Assembly (NCBI RefSeq): GCF_001613105.1
Contig: NZ_BDBS01000024.1
Coordinates: 1-64,000 of the forward strand
Length of the DNA: 64,000 nt
Direction: 5' to 3'
DNA from: Nocardia pseudobrasiliensis NBRC 108224
Lineage (GTDB): Bacteria > Actinomycetota > Actinomycetes > Mycobacteriales > Mycobacteriaceae
Below are positions 23,693 to 32,386 of this stretch, one piece after another; positions within the stretch are counted from its first letter, which is position 1, and each line of letters begins with the position of its first letter. Position numbers and translations under genes: made by a program. The notes beneath the pieces were generated by a model that was not told the origin of the DNA, did no database searches, and saw nothing but the letters and a program-made list of their open reading frames with translations.

Positions 23693-25365
23693 GAACTGGT
23701 GTTTCCTTCCGTGACGGGCGTGTGGCGAAGAAGTTGGTCGTAGACGGCCACCGATGGAAGCGGACGCCGATCGGGTGGCAACTGGGCCAGGCGACGTTCG
23801 GTCAGTGACGGCATCGGATCCGGTTCGTCCAACTCGACTACCGTCTCGGCTGCCGGGGTGACATCAGCGATTTTTCGGGCTTCCAGGGCGACCGCGTCCG
23901 AGGTCAGCGCGCCGGCCTTCAATGCCGCGGCAAGTCCGGCGACGACGTGGTCGTGTGGCATGTGCCGATGTAGCAGGAGCACCTCGATCAACGCTCGGGT
24001 GCCCTCGCGGGTGCCGTGTGCGGCGCGGGCCGCGCCCCACCACGCGTCGTGTACGGGTGTGAATTTGCCCGCCGCGCGGGCTTGTTCGAGTGCTGTCGCG
24101 CCGGGCAGTGCGCCGGGTTTGCGCAGCAGCCCTTCCAGGTAGTGGTCGAGCTCCAGTCGTGACAGCCCACGGCCGAGCAGACGTTCGTGGCGGGCGACCT
24201 CGGTGCGGCCGTCGTAGACGATCAAGTTGTTGGCGTGCAGTAACACCCGCAGCGGGCGGCCGATAAGTCGGACCGGAACCGAGTAGCGGTTGGTGCGCAC
24301 GGTGATCTGCGCGTAACGGTCGACTCGCGGGGTGAACCAGCGGCCGGTCTCGAATTCCTCGACAGGTAGCGGTTTGAGCAGTGGCTTCTCGACCGCGAAG
24401 TGCTCACCGATGGTCCGAGGCCGGGCGCCGATTCGACGGGCATCGTCGGCGACGTCCCAGATGTCGATCATCGAGTTGAGCTCCTCGATCGATTCGATCT
24501 CCGGCACGGGGACAAGATGATTGCGCCGGAACCACCCGATCTGTCCCTCCACTCCGCCTTTCTCGTGTGCCCCGTCGATACCGGGCTGGCAGTAGAACGG
24601 CTCAAGGTTGTAGTGCGAGCGGAACGCGGTCCAGCGATCGGTTTCCTCACGCATCCGAGCGAAGCCCAGCACACGGGCGACCGCGGCGCGCAGATTGTCG
24701 TAGCGGACCTTGCCGAAGGGCACCCCACCGAGCACGGTGAACGCGTGCACGTGGCCTTCGAAGAACGCCTCCTGCCCACCGGAGAGGAAGCAGCGGTGAA
24801 CGGCCTTGCCGGAGAACGACATCCGGAACGCGAACAGGTATACCTGCACTAGTTCGCCGCGCAGCCGCACCGTCACGTCACCGAAGTCGACCTCGGCCTC
24901 CTCACCAGGGCGATGGCTCTGCGGGATGAACACCTGCGCCGGACCACGACCGGCCTCGATCCGGATCTTCGGCTTGCGAACGGCGACGTAGTCTCGCAGT
25001 GTTTGATATGCGACGTCGGTCATGCCGTGTTCGTCGATCAGCCGCTGGTAGATGCGTTTGATCGTGTGCCGTTGTTTGCGCGGCGCGTCTAAATCTGCTC
25101 GCAGGATCTCATCGACTACTGGTTTGAACGGATCCAGCTTCGATCCCCGCCGCGGATACGGTTTGTGCTCGGCGGGCCATACCCCGTCTACCGCGGCCCG
25201 CACCGTCCGCCACCCCACCCCGTACTTGGCCTCGAGCTGGCGTCCCGACATTCCCGCACGCGCGTCTCGCCGGATGGCGGCATACAGCTCGACCTTCGAC
25301 GCACGAGGTAACGACGACTCTCTTCCAGCGCGGCACCGCGAAGCACGAGAAGCCTTGCACTGCAA
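23689..25365 (-). CDS. istA: IS21 transposase IstA
   Basis: 558 residues with HTH (DARAGMSGRQLEAKYGVGWR, about 34-53) and a DDE/RNase H-like core: AEVDFGDVTVRLRGELVQVY, VRYDNLRAAVARVLGF and the Glu-containing DGAHEKGGVEGQIGWFRRNH. The C-terminal beta-barrel includes VDRYAQITVRTNRYSVPVRL. Complete and without internal stops. An internal start near VELYAAIRR is possible. Its promoter would lie within the right end of the IS. Confidence 0.92.
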   Translation of the reverse strand: MQCKASRASRCRAGRESSLPRASKVELYAAIRRDARAGMSGRQLEAKYGVGWRTVRAAVDGVWPAEHKPYPRRGSKLDPFKPVVDEILRADLDAPRKQRHTIKRIYQRLIDEHGMTDVAYQTLRDYVAVRKPKIRIEAGRGPAQVFIPQSHRPGEEAEVDFGDVTVRLRGELVQVYLFAFRMSFSGKAVHRCFLSGGQEAFFEGHVHAFTVLGGVPFGKVRYDNLRAAVARVLGFARMREETDRWTAFRSHYNLEPFYCQPGIDGAHEKGGVEGQIGWFRRNHLVPVPEIESIEELNSMIDIWDVADDARRIGARPRTIGEHFAVEKPLLKPLPVEEFETGRWFTPRVDRYAQITVRTNRYSVPVRLIGRPLRVLLHANNLIVYDGRTEVARHERLLGRGLSRLELDHYLEGLLRKPGALPGATALEQARAAGKFTPVHDAWWGAARAAHGTREGTRALIEVLLLHRHMPHDHVVAGLAAALKAGALTSDAVALEARKIADVTPAAETVVELDEPDPMPSLTERRLAQLPPDRRPLPSVAVYDQLLRHTPVTEGNTSS

Positions 25366-25385
25366 GCAAGATCACGCCATCACTT

Positions 25386-25400
25386 TTCACCGATACAACC
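25386..25400 (-). repeat. right inverted-repeat core of the IS21 element
   Basis: TTCACCGATACAACC, reverse complement of the left core. About 50 bp further right the interrupted phosphatase frame resumes. Confidence 0.8.
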
Positions 25401-25451
25401 ACCACCCCCTACCAGGGTGCCGTCGCGATCCACCGATCGGCGCCGTCGTAG

Positions 25452-26303
25452 ATCACCGATGTAGCCACCGCACTCACTGGTGACCGCGGCGAGAACGAAA
25501 ACCGCCGCCACAGCGACAACTTCCTGTCCGGCTACGACCTCTGGATGCACCAGCGCTACAAAGAGCTCCTCAGCCGCCACATCCCGTCGTTCGTTTACGC
25601 CTCCGAGGAAGCCGATCCGGAGGTGATCGGCAACGACCCCGACCCAGACCTGTGTGTCATCGTGGACCCACTCGACACCAGCGAACTCGCCGTTCGCGGC
25701 CTCTACGGCTACACCCACGTGCTGGTCTACTCACGCCGACAAGCCCGACCCACCATCGCCGTGGTCGGCGACATTTTCCATCACCTACAGGTCTACGTCG
25801 CAGCCCAGGACCGAGACGGCAACGATCGCGCATTCCTACTCACGCGGGATGGCCACGAACACACCCTCGATCGCCCTTCCCAAGTTCAACTACCCGCAGC
25901 GCTCGTGACGAACTACCTCATGCGACCCGAACAACGATTCCAACCCCTTGCCGCTCAGCAGGACTTCCTCGCCGCCCTCAGCGCTGAATCGCCAGACGGC
26001 AAGGCCCGCGGCCGCATCGGCGTTGATTTCGGGTCCATCGGCCTCTGCCACGTCGCGGCTGGCCTGTCCGATGCGATGATCGAATTCGCCAAAGGCTTTG
26101 CGATCTGGGATCTCTCCCCGGGCCACTACATTCTGCATGCGGCAGGGGGCGTCGTAACCGATCTGCAAGGGGCGTCCATCGCGCTCGACTACAACCTCGA
26201 CTCGTTGACCGATATCAAACAAGCCATGGATCAGCGGCGTCGGTTCATCGCAGCTGGAAACGTAAATCTCGCTGGGCAGATTCGAAAATCGTTGCGGCAG
26301 TGA
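25452..26303 (+). pseudogene. 3' part of the interrupted inositol monophosphatase-family gene
   Basis: The frame resumes ITDVATALTGDRGENENRRH and SDNFLSGYDLWMHQRYKELL directly after the IS; a TAG at 25449 lies just upstream. The IMPase metal motif is seen in CVIVDPLDTSELAVRGLYGY and the second in FAIWDLSPGHYILHAAGG, followed by VVTDLQG. An internal ATG at 25545 could still produce 252 residues lacking the N-terminal helices, of doubtful activity. Together with 21727-21846 it forms one ancestral gene downstream of the split regulator. Confidence 0.75.
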
Positions 26304-26427
26304 AGAAGACGCGACTACGAACGCCCCTGCGCCCTTCGGATTCAGGGCAGCCACCGAACCTGCTTTGTCCGCGACCCCGCCGCTGCGTCTTCGGTTCCTC
26401 CCACCCGCTTAGCTGTCTATACATCCC

Positions 26428-26437
26428 ATAGGCTATG
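26428..26437 (+). promoter_or_regulatory. CATAGGCTAT, promoter-like element shared with the exonuclease gene
   Basis: This 10-mer lies 45 bases before the ssb start and recurs at 41519 upstream of the DnaQ-like gene. TAGGCT inside it fits the actinobacterial -10 (TANNNT). Confidence 0.45.
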
Positions 26438-26482
26438 AACTGTGAGGTATTTTCGGAGCAGCCAACCGAAAGGACCACCACC

Positions 26483-26926
26483 GTGGCCACAGGAGACACC
26501 CTCCTAACCCTCACCGGCAACCTAACCGCCGACCCTGAACTACGCTTCACAGCCCAAGGTCAAGCCGTAGCCAATTTCACCGTCGCTTCCACCCCCCGCT
26601 CGTTCAACAAGACCACCAGCCAGTGGGAAGACGGCGAAGCCCTGTTCCTGCGCTGCACCGTCTGGCGCGACCAAGCCGAGAACATCGCCGAATCCCTGAC
26701 CCGCGGAACCCGAGTCATCGTCACCGGCCGCCTCAAATCCCGCACCTTCGACACCAAGGACGGCGACAAACGCACCGTCCTCGAACTCGAAGTCGACGAG
26801 ATCGGCCCCTCACTCCGCAACGCCCAAGCCAAAGTCACCAAGTCCGCGACGAAAAACTCTGGCGCACAACCTCAGTGGGCAGCAGCCGCACCGGCCCGAC
26901 AGCCAACCGACGCCCCGCCATTCTAG
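26483..26926 (+). CDS. ssb: single-stranded DNA-binding protein
   Basis: 147 residues. GTG 26483 follows GAAAGGACC. The OB-fold reads LLTLTGNLTADPELRFTAQG, VANFTVASTPRSFNKTTSQW, LFLRCTVWRDQAENIAESLT and RVIVTGRLKSRTFDTKDGDK. After a short flexible linker it ends DAPPF, the acidic C-terminal tip that recruits replication and repair partners. Phage-encoded SSB; adjacent to WhiB and RusA genes of the same module. Confidence 0.93.
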   Translation: MATGDTLLTLTGNLTADPELRFTAQGQAVANFTVASTPRSFNKTTSQWEDGEALFLRCTVWRDQAENIAESLTRGTRVIVTGRLKSRTFDTKDGDKRTVLELEVDEIGPSLRNAQAKVTKSATKNSGAQPQWAAAAPARQPTDAPPF

Positions 26927-26938
26927 AAGGCGCACGCC

Positions 26939-27082
26939 ATGCATCTCCTCGACACCGAAATCCTGCACGAGGACATCACCCAAATCCTCGACCGCGCAAT
27001 ACCGAGCGACGAACCCACCCAATCCGCCATGCACCGCCTACGCACCCTCCTCGACAGCGGCATCCGCCTACGCCCGGAATAG
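26939..27082 (+). CDS. small hypothetical protein, 47 aa
   Basis: ATG 12 bases after the ssb stop, with GAAGG just upstream. MHLLDTEILHEDITQILDRA and SAMHRLRTLLDSGIRLRPE: acidic, helical, no motif. It is tucked between ssb and whiB with 19 bp to the next start. Too short to classify. Confidence 0.55.
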   Translation: MHLLDTEILHEDITQILDRAIPSDEPTQSAMHRLRTLLDSGIRLRPE

Positions 27083-27089
27083 AGAGCGC

Positions 27090-27101
27090 CCACAACTTCA
27101 T
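27090..27101 (+). repeat. start-associated element variant (CCACAACTTCAT) before whiB
   Basis: Variant of ACACAACTGAATAC ending directly at the ATG of the WhiB gene. Confidence 0.4.
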
Positions 27102-27386
27102 ATGGCCCCCCACGACCGAGACTGGATGGTCCGCGCGAAATGCCGCGGCACCGACGACTACGCCGCCTACGACGCCGACAACCGCGGCGGCGGCCAAGCC
27201 GAACAACTCGAACGTGCCTGCGGCGGCTGCACCGTCAAACCCGAATGCGCCGCCTACGCACTCAAACACGAATCCACCATCGGCGGCATGATCTGGGCCG
27301 GCGTCCCCATCCCCGAATCACCCACCACCATCTACTACCACCGGGCACTGGACCGACTCCGCGTCATCGCCAGAAACGCCCGATGA
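27102..27386 (+). CDS. WhiB-family iron-sulfur transcription factor, phage-encoded
   Basis: 94 residues. The four cluster-binding cysteines are at about 14, 40, 43 and 49 (RAKCRGTDD, ERACGGCTVKPECAAYAL), followed by the beta-turn GGMIWAGVPIP. WhiB proteins bind a 4Fe-4S cluster and contact the primary sigma factor. A phage example (TM4 WhiBTM4) is known to interfere with host septation and superinfection. The basic C-terminus (LDRLRVIARNAR) is the likely DNA contact. The next gene overlaps its stop. Confidence 0.93.
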   Translation: MAPHDRDWMVRAKCRGTDDYAAYDADNRGGGQAEQLERACGGCTVKPECAAYALKHESTIGGMIWAGVPIPESPTTIYYHRALDRLRVIARNAR

Positions 27387-27796
27387 CCACCCCGCCCGAA
27401 CTGCTTACCGCCGCAGCAACATTCACCAAACCGCTCTACACCATCACCATCCCCGGCGAACCGGTCCCCAAAAAACGCCCCCGCTTCGACGGCCGCCGCG
27501 CCTTCACCACCCGCGACGACCACAACGCCGAAGCACACACCGGATGGCATCTGGCCCAAGCGATCCCACAACCACTGACAGGAAACCTCGCCGTCGCCTG
27601 CGTGTTCTACCGCAGCACCCGCCGCCCCGTCGACGCCGACAACCTCATCAAACACGTCATGGACGCAGGCAACGGCATCGCCTGGCGCGACGACTCCCAA
27701 TGCACCGCCGAATTCGGCGTCATCGAACTCGACCGCACCAACCCCCGCACCACCATCCTCATCGCCCGCCACAACTCCACCCTGAAACGCAGATGA
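27383..27796 (+). CDS. rusA: RusA-family Holliday junction resolvase
   Basis: 137 residues, ATG overlapping whiB. The N-terminal strand ITIPGEPVPKKRPRFDGRRA and the catalytic acidic run RPVDADNLIKHVMDAGNGIA (about 75-94), then WRDDSQCTAEFGVIELD, are the RusA signature aspartates. It resolves branched DNA produced by the RecT pathway before packaging. Part of a four-gene overlapping run. Confidence 0.9.
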   Translation: MTTPPELLTAAATFTKPLYTITIPGEPVPKKRPRFDGRRAFTTRDDHNAEAHTGWHLAQAIPQPLTGNLAVACVFYRSTRRPVDADNLIKHVMDAGNGIAWRDDSQCTAEFGVIELDRTNPRTTILIARHNSTLKRR

Positions 27797-28068
27797 CCCT
27801 CACCCTCACCCGCACCGTCTACCGCCTGTTCGGCGTCCCCATCGCCTCCATCACCCGCCACCGCGCCACCCTCCCCGACCACCTCCCCACGCCCACCACC
27901 CCCCTGCAAGCCACCGGCGCCATCCCGATCCTCAGCGACCACGGCTACGCCTACTCCTGCCGCCGCTGCGGCGAACTCCTCCTCGAGGGCCTCACCGAAC
28001 CCATCGCCGGAGCCGACGCCATCGAACTAGTCCTCCACCACAACTGCCAGGAGAACCCCAGTGGCTGA
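27793..28068 (+). CDS. small phage protein with zinc-ribbon-like cysteines, 91 aa
   Basis: ATG overlaps the RusA stop. YAYSCRRCGELLLEG carries a C-x-x-C knuckle and ELVLHHNCQENPSG a later Cys with neighbouring histidines, so one metal site is plausible. No family recognised; translationally coupled on both sides. Confidence 0.68.
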   Translation: MTLTLTRTVYRLFGVPIASITRHRATLPDHLPTPTTPLQATGAIPILSDHGYAYSCRRCGELLLEGLTEPIAGADAIELVLHHNCQENPSG

Positions 28069-28306
28069 ACAACTCTCACCCCGAGACGACCTCGACCGCG
28101 CCATCCGCCGCTGGCTCGCCAACGAAACCAGCGGCGGCCTGGCCACCGACTACATCCTCTTCTCCGCCTACCTCGACCCCGCCCGCCACGGCACCGGCTA
28201 CCACCTCGCGCTCTCCGAGGGCATCAGCTACCACGCCGCCAGCGGGTTGGCGGGCCACCTCCCCGCGGTCGTCGAGGACACCTTCACCGGCGACGAGGAC
28301 GACTGA
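28061..28306 (+). CDS. small hypothetical phage protein, 81 aa
   Basis: GTG start inside the end of the preceding gene, with CCAGGAGAA upstream. Acidic and helical: DDLDRAIRRWLANETSGGLA and SAYLDPARHGTGYHLALSEG. Last gene of the ssb-whiB-rusA block. The 310 bp that follow (28307-28619) show no convincing gene, only AT-rich sequence likely to hold the promoter of the DprA-like gene. Confidence 0.62.
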   Translation: MAEQLSPRDDLDRAIRRWLANETSGGLATDYILFSAYLDPARHGTGYHLALSEGISYHAASGLAGHLPAVVEDTFTGDEDD

Positions 28307-28619
28307 GCCGAGCTGCGAAAGCCGCCGTATCAAGCCGAAAACGCTTCGGGCATTTTGGCCGATCGGCAGGAGTCGCACCTCGCGCAAATGTCCCACACGC
28401 TACTGACGAACCCGCGGCTGCGAGCCCGGCAGGCGCGCGCGTATCCATCCCTGGATAGCTGGTGAGCATGAAAAGCCCAGCCTGTCGCCTCGTAAGTTTC
28501 CGACCGCAGTGAAGCAGGGCTCGTAGAGTTCGTAAGTATGGCAGTCTGGCGGTCTATGTCGCCTCCGAGTGCAATAATTCGAATGCATGTTCGATGATCC
28601 TGAGCTGAGAGGAGGTCAG

Positions 28620-29576
28620 GTGACACACTCCTACGCCGCGCATCAGGGGGAAGGTGGCGAGGTCGAAGGATCGCTCCTCGGCAACGACAAGGAGCGTGCG
28701 GCGCTGGTAGCCATGATGCGGCTCGAGTCGAAGCGGGTGGATTGGTCGAAGCTGACCGAGCGACTCAGCGAACGTGGGAGCGCGGTGCTGCTGTGGGAAG
28801 ACGAGCATCCGAAGGATCTGTTCGGCGATGGCGGCGATGCGGCGGTATTGCAGCAGGCCGAACGTGACATCCAGACATGGAAGCGCGCGCCGTTCCAATT
28901 TCACACCTTCACCGACCGGTCCTATCCCTCCCAGCTGCGATCGGTGCGTCAGGTTCCGCCGATGGTATTCACACACGGAAAACTGAAACCGGGCGAAATC
29001 GGAATCTGTGTTGTCGGTTCACGCAACGCAACCGACGCCGGTCTGACCTTCGCGCGCACCATCTGCCGATATTTGGTCGACTCCGGCCTGACGGTGATTG
29101 CCGGATTGGCAAAAGGAATCGACACCGCTGCCCATCGCGCAGCATTGGATGCCGACGGCCGAACGGTGGCAGTGCTCGGCAACGGGCTGAATCGCGTGTA
29201 TCCGCAAGAGAACCGCGACCTGCAAAACGAAATCTCCGAGCGCGGAATGTTGCTCACACACTTCCTGCCCGAATACCCGCCGTCGCGGTGGTCCTTCCCG
29301 GCTCGGAACGTCACCATGAGCGCATACGGGACAGCCACCGTGATCGTCGAAGCCAGCGAGAAAAGCGGCACGAGGATCCAAGCACGCGAAGCGGTCGCGC
29401 ATGGCCGCCCAGTCATCATCAACGCCGCCGTGGTCGGTTCGACAACCTGGGGAAGGGCGCTGCAAAACGAACCGGGCGTCTATGTAGCCGAATCGGCACA
29501 ACAGGCCTTCGAGCACGTTCAGAAGATTCTGCATCATCGCGAGATGGTCTCCCAGTTGCTGGGCTCCGCACGGTGA
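28620..29576 (+). CDS. DprA/Smf-like Rossmann protein, ShosA-like partner
   Basis: About 318 residues. GTG 28620 follows GAGAGGAGG; ATG 28587 would add 11 residues. The N-terminal helical part is DKERAALVAMMRLESKRVDW. The SLOG/DprA Rossmann domain carries IGICVVGSRNATDAGLTFAR (about 137-156), GLTVIAGLAKGIDTAAHRAA, VAVLGNGLNRVYPQENRDLQ, SRWSFPARNVTMSAYGTATV and IVEASEKSGTRIQAREAVAH, all DprA motifs. The C-terminal winged helix of chromosomal DprA is missing. Next to a ComF-like PRTase it matches the ShosA-ShosT toxin-antitoxin/defence pair, in which the DprA-like protein is the antitoxin. Confidence 0.82.
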   Translation: MTHSYAAHQGEGGEVEGSLLGNDKERAALVAMMRLESKRVDWSKLTERLSERGSAVLLWEDEHPKDLFGDGGDAAVLQQAERDIQTWKRAPFQFHTFTDRSYPSQLRSVRQVPPMVFTHGKLKPGEIGICVVGSRNATDAGLTFARTICRYLVDSGLTVIAGLAKGIDTAAHRAALDADGRTVAVLGNGLNRVYPQENRDLQNEISERGMLLTHFLPEYPPSRWSFPARNVTMSAYGTATVIVEASEKSGTRIQAREAVAHGRPVIINAAVVGSTTWGRALQNEPGVYVAESAQQAFEHVQKILHHREMVSQLLGSAR

Positions 29577-29641
29577 GCAGCGGCGTGATCGAGGTCTCGC
29601 GCCCGCTTTCTGAGATGGACGCCCGCGAATCCGAGTGATAG

Positions 29642-30484
29642 ATGAATGAGAACCCCCAGATCAGCGAGGCCGCACAACTGGTCCGACGCCTCGTTCGCGA
29701 CAGCGTTGGAGCGTTCTTCCGCAACACCTATGCCCCTGGCACTCTCGACATCTGTTCGGTATGCCGAGCGCCGGCCAATGGAAACCTCTGCGATGACTGC
29801 CGCAGCCACCGCGCCGACTACGGAAACCAACTGGCCGACCGCACGATCCTGCTCACCTATGCGCAGGGCAAGCACCCGGGGGGCCCGCACCAGTCCGCCC
29901 ATGTCGTCCGGGCGTACAAGGGCTACTTCGGTACTCCCGCTTCCCCGGAGTGTCAGGAATACATGAAACTGATGGTCCGAGTCGCGGCCGAAATCCATCG
30001 GCCATGCTTCGAAGGCTGGCTCGGCATATCCTGGGATTCCCTCACCTTCATTCCGTCACGAGAACGGCCCGACGCCAGCCATCCCGTCGCTGCGCTCGCG
30101 CGTGCCGTGGAATCTCCCGACGGGCCGACTTCTCCCCTGGACCGGTTCCTTCTCGAGACAGGCCCAGGCGCAGTCATAAGCGCGAAACATCAACTGGTCG
30201 AGGACCGCTTCCTGGTACCGGAAAAATGGCGCTCCGCCGTCGATGGCAAGAACGTACTGATCGTCGATGATACGTGGACCAGAGGCGCAAGCGCTCAAGG
30301 CGCAGCCATCGCCGCCAAGCAAGCAGGTGCCGCCACTGTGACAGTCCTGTGCGTCTCGCGGTGGCTGAACTGGAACTGGGCACCCAACGAGCGATTGCTC
30401 AGTTCCCTGGCCGAGGATTACAACGCACTGCTCTGCCCTGTGACCGGGCAAGTGTGCCAATCCGCCATCAACTACCGAGCTTGA
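29642..30484 (+). CDS. ComF-like phosphoribosyltransferase, ShosT-like putative toxin
   Basis: 280 residues, ATG start 65 bp after the DprA-like gene. An N-terminal zinc finger (DICSVCRAPANGNLCDDCRS, four Cys) precedes a type I PRTase core. The PRPP-binding loop is GKNVLIVDDTWTRGASAQGA (about 202-221), with an aspartate pair and the T-R-G-x-S turn. ITFIPSR-like strands (SLTFIPSRERPDASH) precede it. In ShosTA systems the PRTase is toxic and is counteracted by the DprA-like partner, with anti-phage effect; that role here is inferred from domain pairing and phage location. Confidence 0.8.
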   Translation: MNENPQISEAAQLVRRLVRDSVGAFFRNTYAPGTLDICSVCRAPANGNLCDDCRSHRADYGNQLADRTILLTYAQGKHPGGPHQSAHVVRAYKGYFGTPASPECQEYMKLMVRVAAEIHRPCFEGWLGISWDSLTFIPSRERPDASHPVAALARAVESPDGPTSPLDRFLLETGPGAVISAKHQLVEDRFLVPEKWRSAVDGKNVLIVDDTWTRGASAQGAAIAAKQAGAATVTVLCVSRWLNWNWAPNERLLSSLAEDYNALLCPVTGQVCQSAINYRA

Positions 30485-30646
30485 ACCCTGTTGTAAGCCA
30501 CCCGGCTCGGAATGCATACGCGCACAGCCGGATCGGCCCGTATTGGCAGTGGAGCCAGTGGTAGTCCCCGTCCCCTATCGCCTGATTTGTCTGCTATGCC
30601 GAGCTGCTTTAAGCTGCGCGGGCAGACGTGCACTGGAGGGGGAGAT

Positions 30647-31135
30647 ATGTCCGTGTGGCCTCGGATCGTGGTCGCGGTAGCCGTGGCGATCGCGCTTGCG
30701 GGATGCAGCGAAGAGACTCGTCCCTCCGGCCCGTTCGACACCTGCCGCGACCTCAGCACGACCATGCTGACACAAGCGGGAATCGATCCGGCCAGCAAGC
30801 AGGACACCGTAGTGACCGGACCGCTGACGCCGAGCTGCGTATATGGGCTGAAGAACCCCGCCGGATCGGTGCGGTTCGACCAGCTTTCAAATCTGACCTA
30901 TTCGTCGGAGCTGGCGAGAGAGCAGAAGATCGCACAGGGCGTAACGGTCAAGGCGGCGCGTATCAACGACCGCAATGCGTACACCAAGTCGGTGGAAGGC
31001 TTTCTGTCCAAATGCGATCTGATCATGGAACTGAAGCAGGGCGTAGAGGTGATCTCGGTCTTCGCGGGATCAGATCAGTGTGGCATCGCCACCCGGATCG
31101 GCACCGCGATCGACCCGGTTATCGGCAAGCGTTGA
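30647..31135 (+). CDS. lipoprotein with DUF3558-like domain
   Basis: 162 residues. ATG 30647 is preceded by GGAGGGGGAG. The signal sequence VAVAVAIALAGC ends in a lipobox (L-A-G-C), so it should be anchored to the outer leaflet of the cell membrane. The mature part has paired cysteines (DTCRDL, PSCVYG, SKCDLI, DQCGIA) and the 'P..C.Y' pattern of actinobacterial DUF3558 lipoproteins. Function unknown. First gene of the stretch leading to the toxin/immunity region. Confidence 0.75.
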   Translation: MSVWPRIVVAVAVAIALAGCSEETRPSGPFDTCRDLSTTMLTQAGIDPASKQDTVVTGPLTPSCVYGLKNPAGSVRFDQLSNLTYSSELAREQKIAQGVTVKAARINDRNAYTKSVEGFLSKCDLIMELKQGVEVISVFAGSDQCGIATRIGTAIDPVIGKR

Positions 31136-31352
31136 CAAGCTGACGGGTGCGCCTCCGCCTACTGCGATCGAGCCGGATTCTATTGCGGTGCAACTGATCT
31201 GCCCAGGTCGCCTCATCGACTCAAACATGCCCAGCGAGAGAAGAAGGTGCCAACTGGGCAGAGGCGGTCCACTGTCGAGGCGCGGGGTACCGGTCATCGG
31301 TTCATCCACCGCGCTCGGGCTAAGCTCATTTCTGTTGGGCGGGAGGAGAACT

Positions 31353-32237
31353 GTGACACGAGACTGGGCAACGCTACTCCAGGTCATGCCAGACTTTCTG
31401 GAGCCGGACGTCTCCGCTGGCGGCGACATCATTCCCGCCAATGAACGTTTCCAACTGCGAGATCTCGAGACGGGCTACTTCGTCGACTTCACCGGGGAGG
31501 GAAAAGGTCTGAAGATTACCGTACCCACCCCGCCAGATCCCGATGTCGCCGAGCGCACCCTCAGCATCATCCAGAAGCAGCCCGCCGGGATGTGGATAAG
31601 GGACAGCGTGTAGTGGCCCGACGACGCCGACGAGTTGAACACCGGCTGGCGATATTTCCACGGCGACCCCGCTGTCGCCGCTTCCGTCGTGACAGTCATG
31701 TGTAATGGGCTGGGCATGGACATGCGTCGACTGCGATCCCGCGCTTGGGATGACAAAGGACCTCAGCTCTTTTACACTGAAAGCGACTGGCCGACAAGTC
31801 GCAATGCCGCGGCGCGGTGCACGGACTGGGACGACTTTACCGACAGGCTCGACTGGGTGCTACACACCATGCCGCAGAGCGCGATCACTCTCACCGCTCC
31901 CGATCAGCAGACAATTCAGTTCACACACCAGTACAACGGAACATTCAGTTGCGAAGCCAGCCACGACCCTGGCAATGCCGAATCCGCCAGGCGCATGGCG
32001 GAGTTGGGTTGGACATATGAAACCACCAGCTACCCGAGGTTCGAACTCTGGTCGCCACCAACCGGGCGAGCGGGGCGCAAACCAGTACTGAACAACGCCG
32101 CATACCGTGCGGTCACTACCTTCCGCGAGGTCTACGGCATCGACAGCCTACGGCGGTTACAGGTCGAGGTCACTTCTCTACGATCGCGCCTCGACGAAAT
32201 GTCTTACGTCGCTATCGAACTGGGACTCAAAGACTGA
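31353..32237 (+). pseudogene. TY-Chap/YbjN-like chaperone-type gene with an in-frame TAG
   Basis: GTG 31353, VTRDWATLLQVMPDFLEPDV, runs to TAG 31611-31613, after which the same frame continues without a shift (WPDDADELNTGWRYF) to 32237, including ARCTDWDDFTDRLDWVLHTM and FREVYGIDSLRRLQVEVTSL. The first half aligns in layout with the frameshifted gene at 38521-39499 (W-x-x-L-L...RDLETGYFV / RDVETGHRV), so the two halves are one protein. Such domains bind partner peptides next to polymorphic toxins. A single nonsense mutation is the simplest explanation; suppression is possible but unsupported. Confidence 0.62.
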
Positions 32238-32386
32238 AGGCTCGCCTGACATTCGATGCTCGTCCGTGCGCCGGCCAGCCGATTCCTGCTTTCAAGGTGG
32301 ACATCGTCGGCCGTCTGGAAGCACGGCTTCGTAGCCTTGAAACCGAGGATTCGATCACGGCTGGTCGGGGCGCCTCATCTTCTCTC

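Larger units (their letters stand above)
22800..25450 (-). mobile_element. IS21-family insertion sequence (IstA/IstB), about 2.65 kb
   Basis: Two overlapping minus-strand genes, a DDE transposase and an AAA+ helper, bounded by inverted repeats with the shared 15-base core GGTTGTATCGGTGAA (left 22856-22870, right 25386-25400 in reverse). More diffuse similarity, including GACGGCAC, extends to about 22.80 and 25.45 kb. Size and gene order are typical for IS21. Exact ends and target duplication could not be fixed by eye. Confidence 0.85.

Noticed and set aside
25545..26303. Treating the inositol-monophosphatase-like frame as an intact gene
   Set aside because: Coding similarity continues upstream of ATG 25545 to 25452 and the missing N-terminus is found before the IS at 21727, so it is an interrupted gene.
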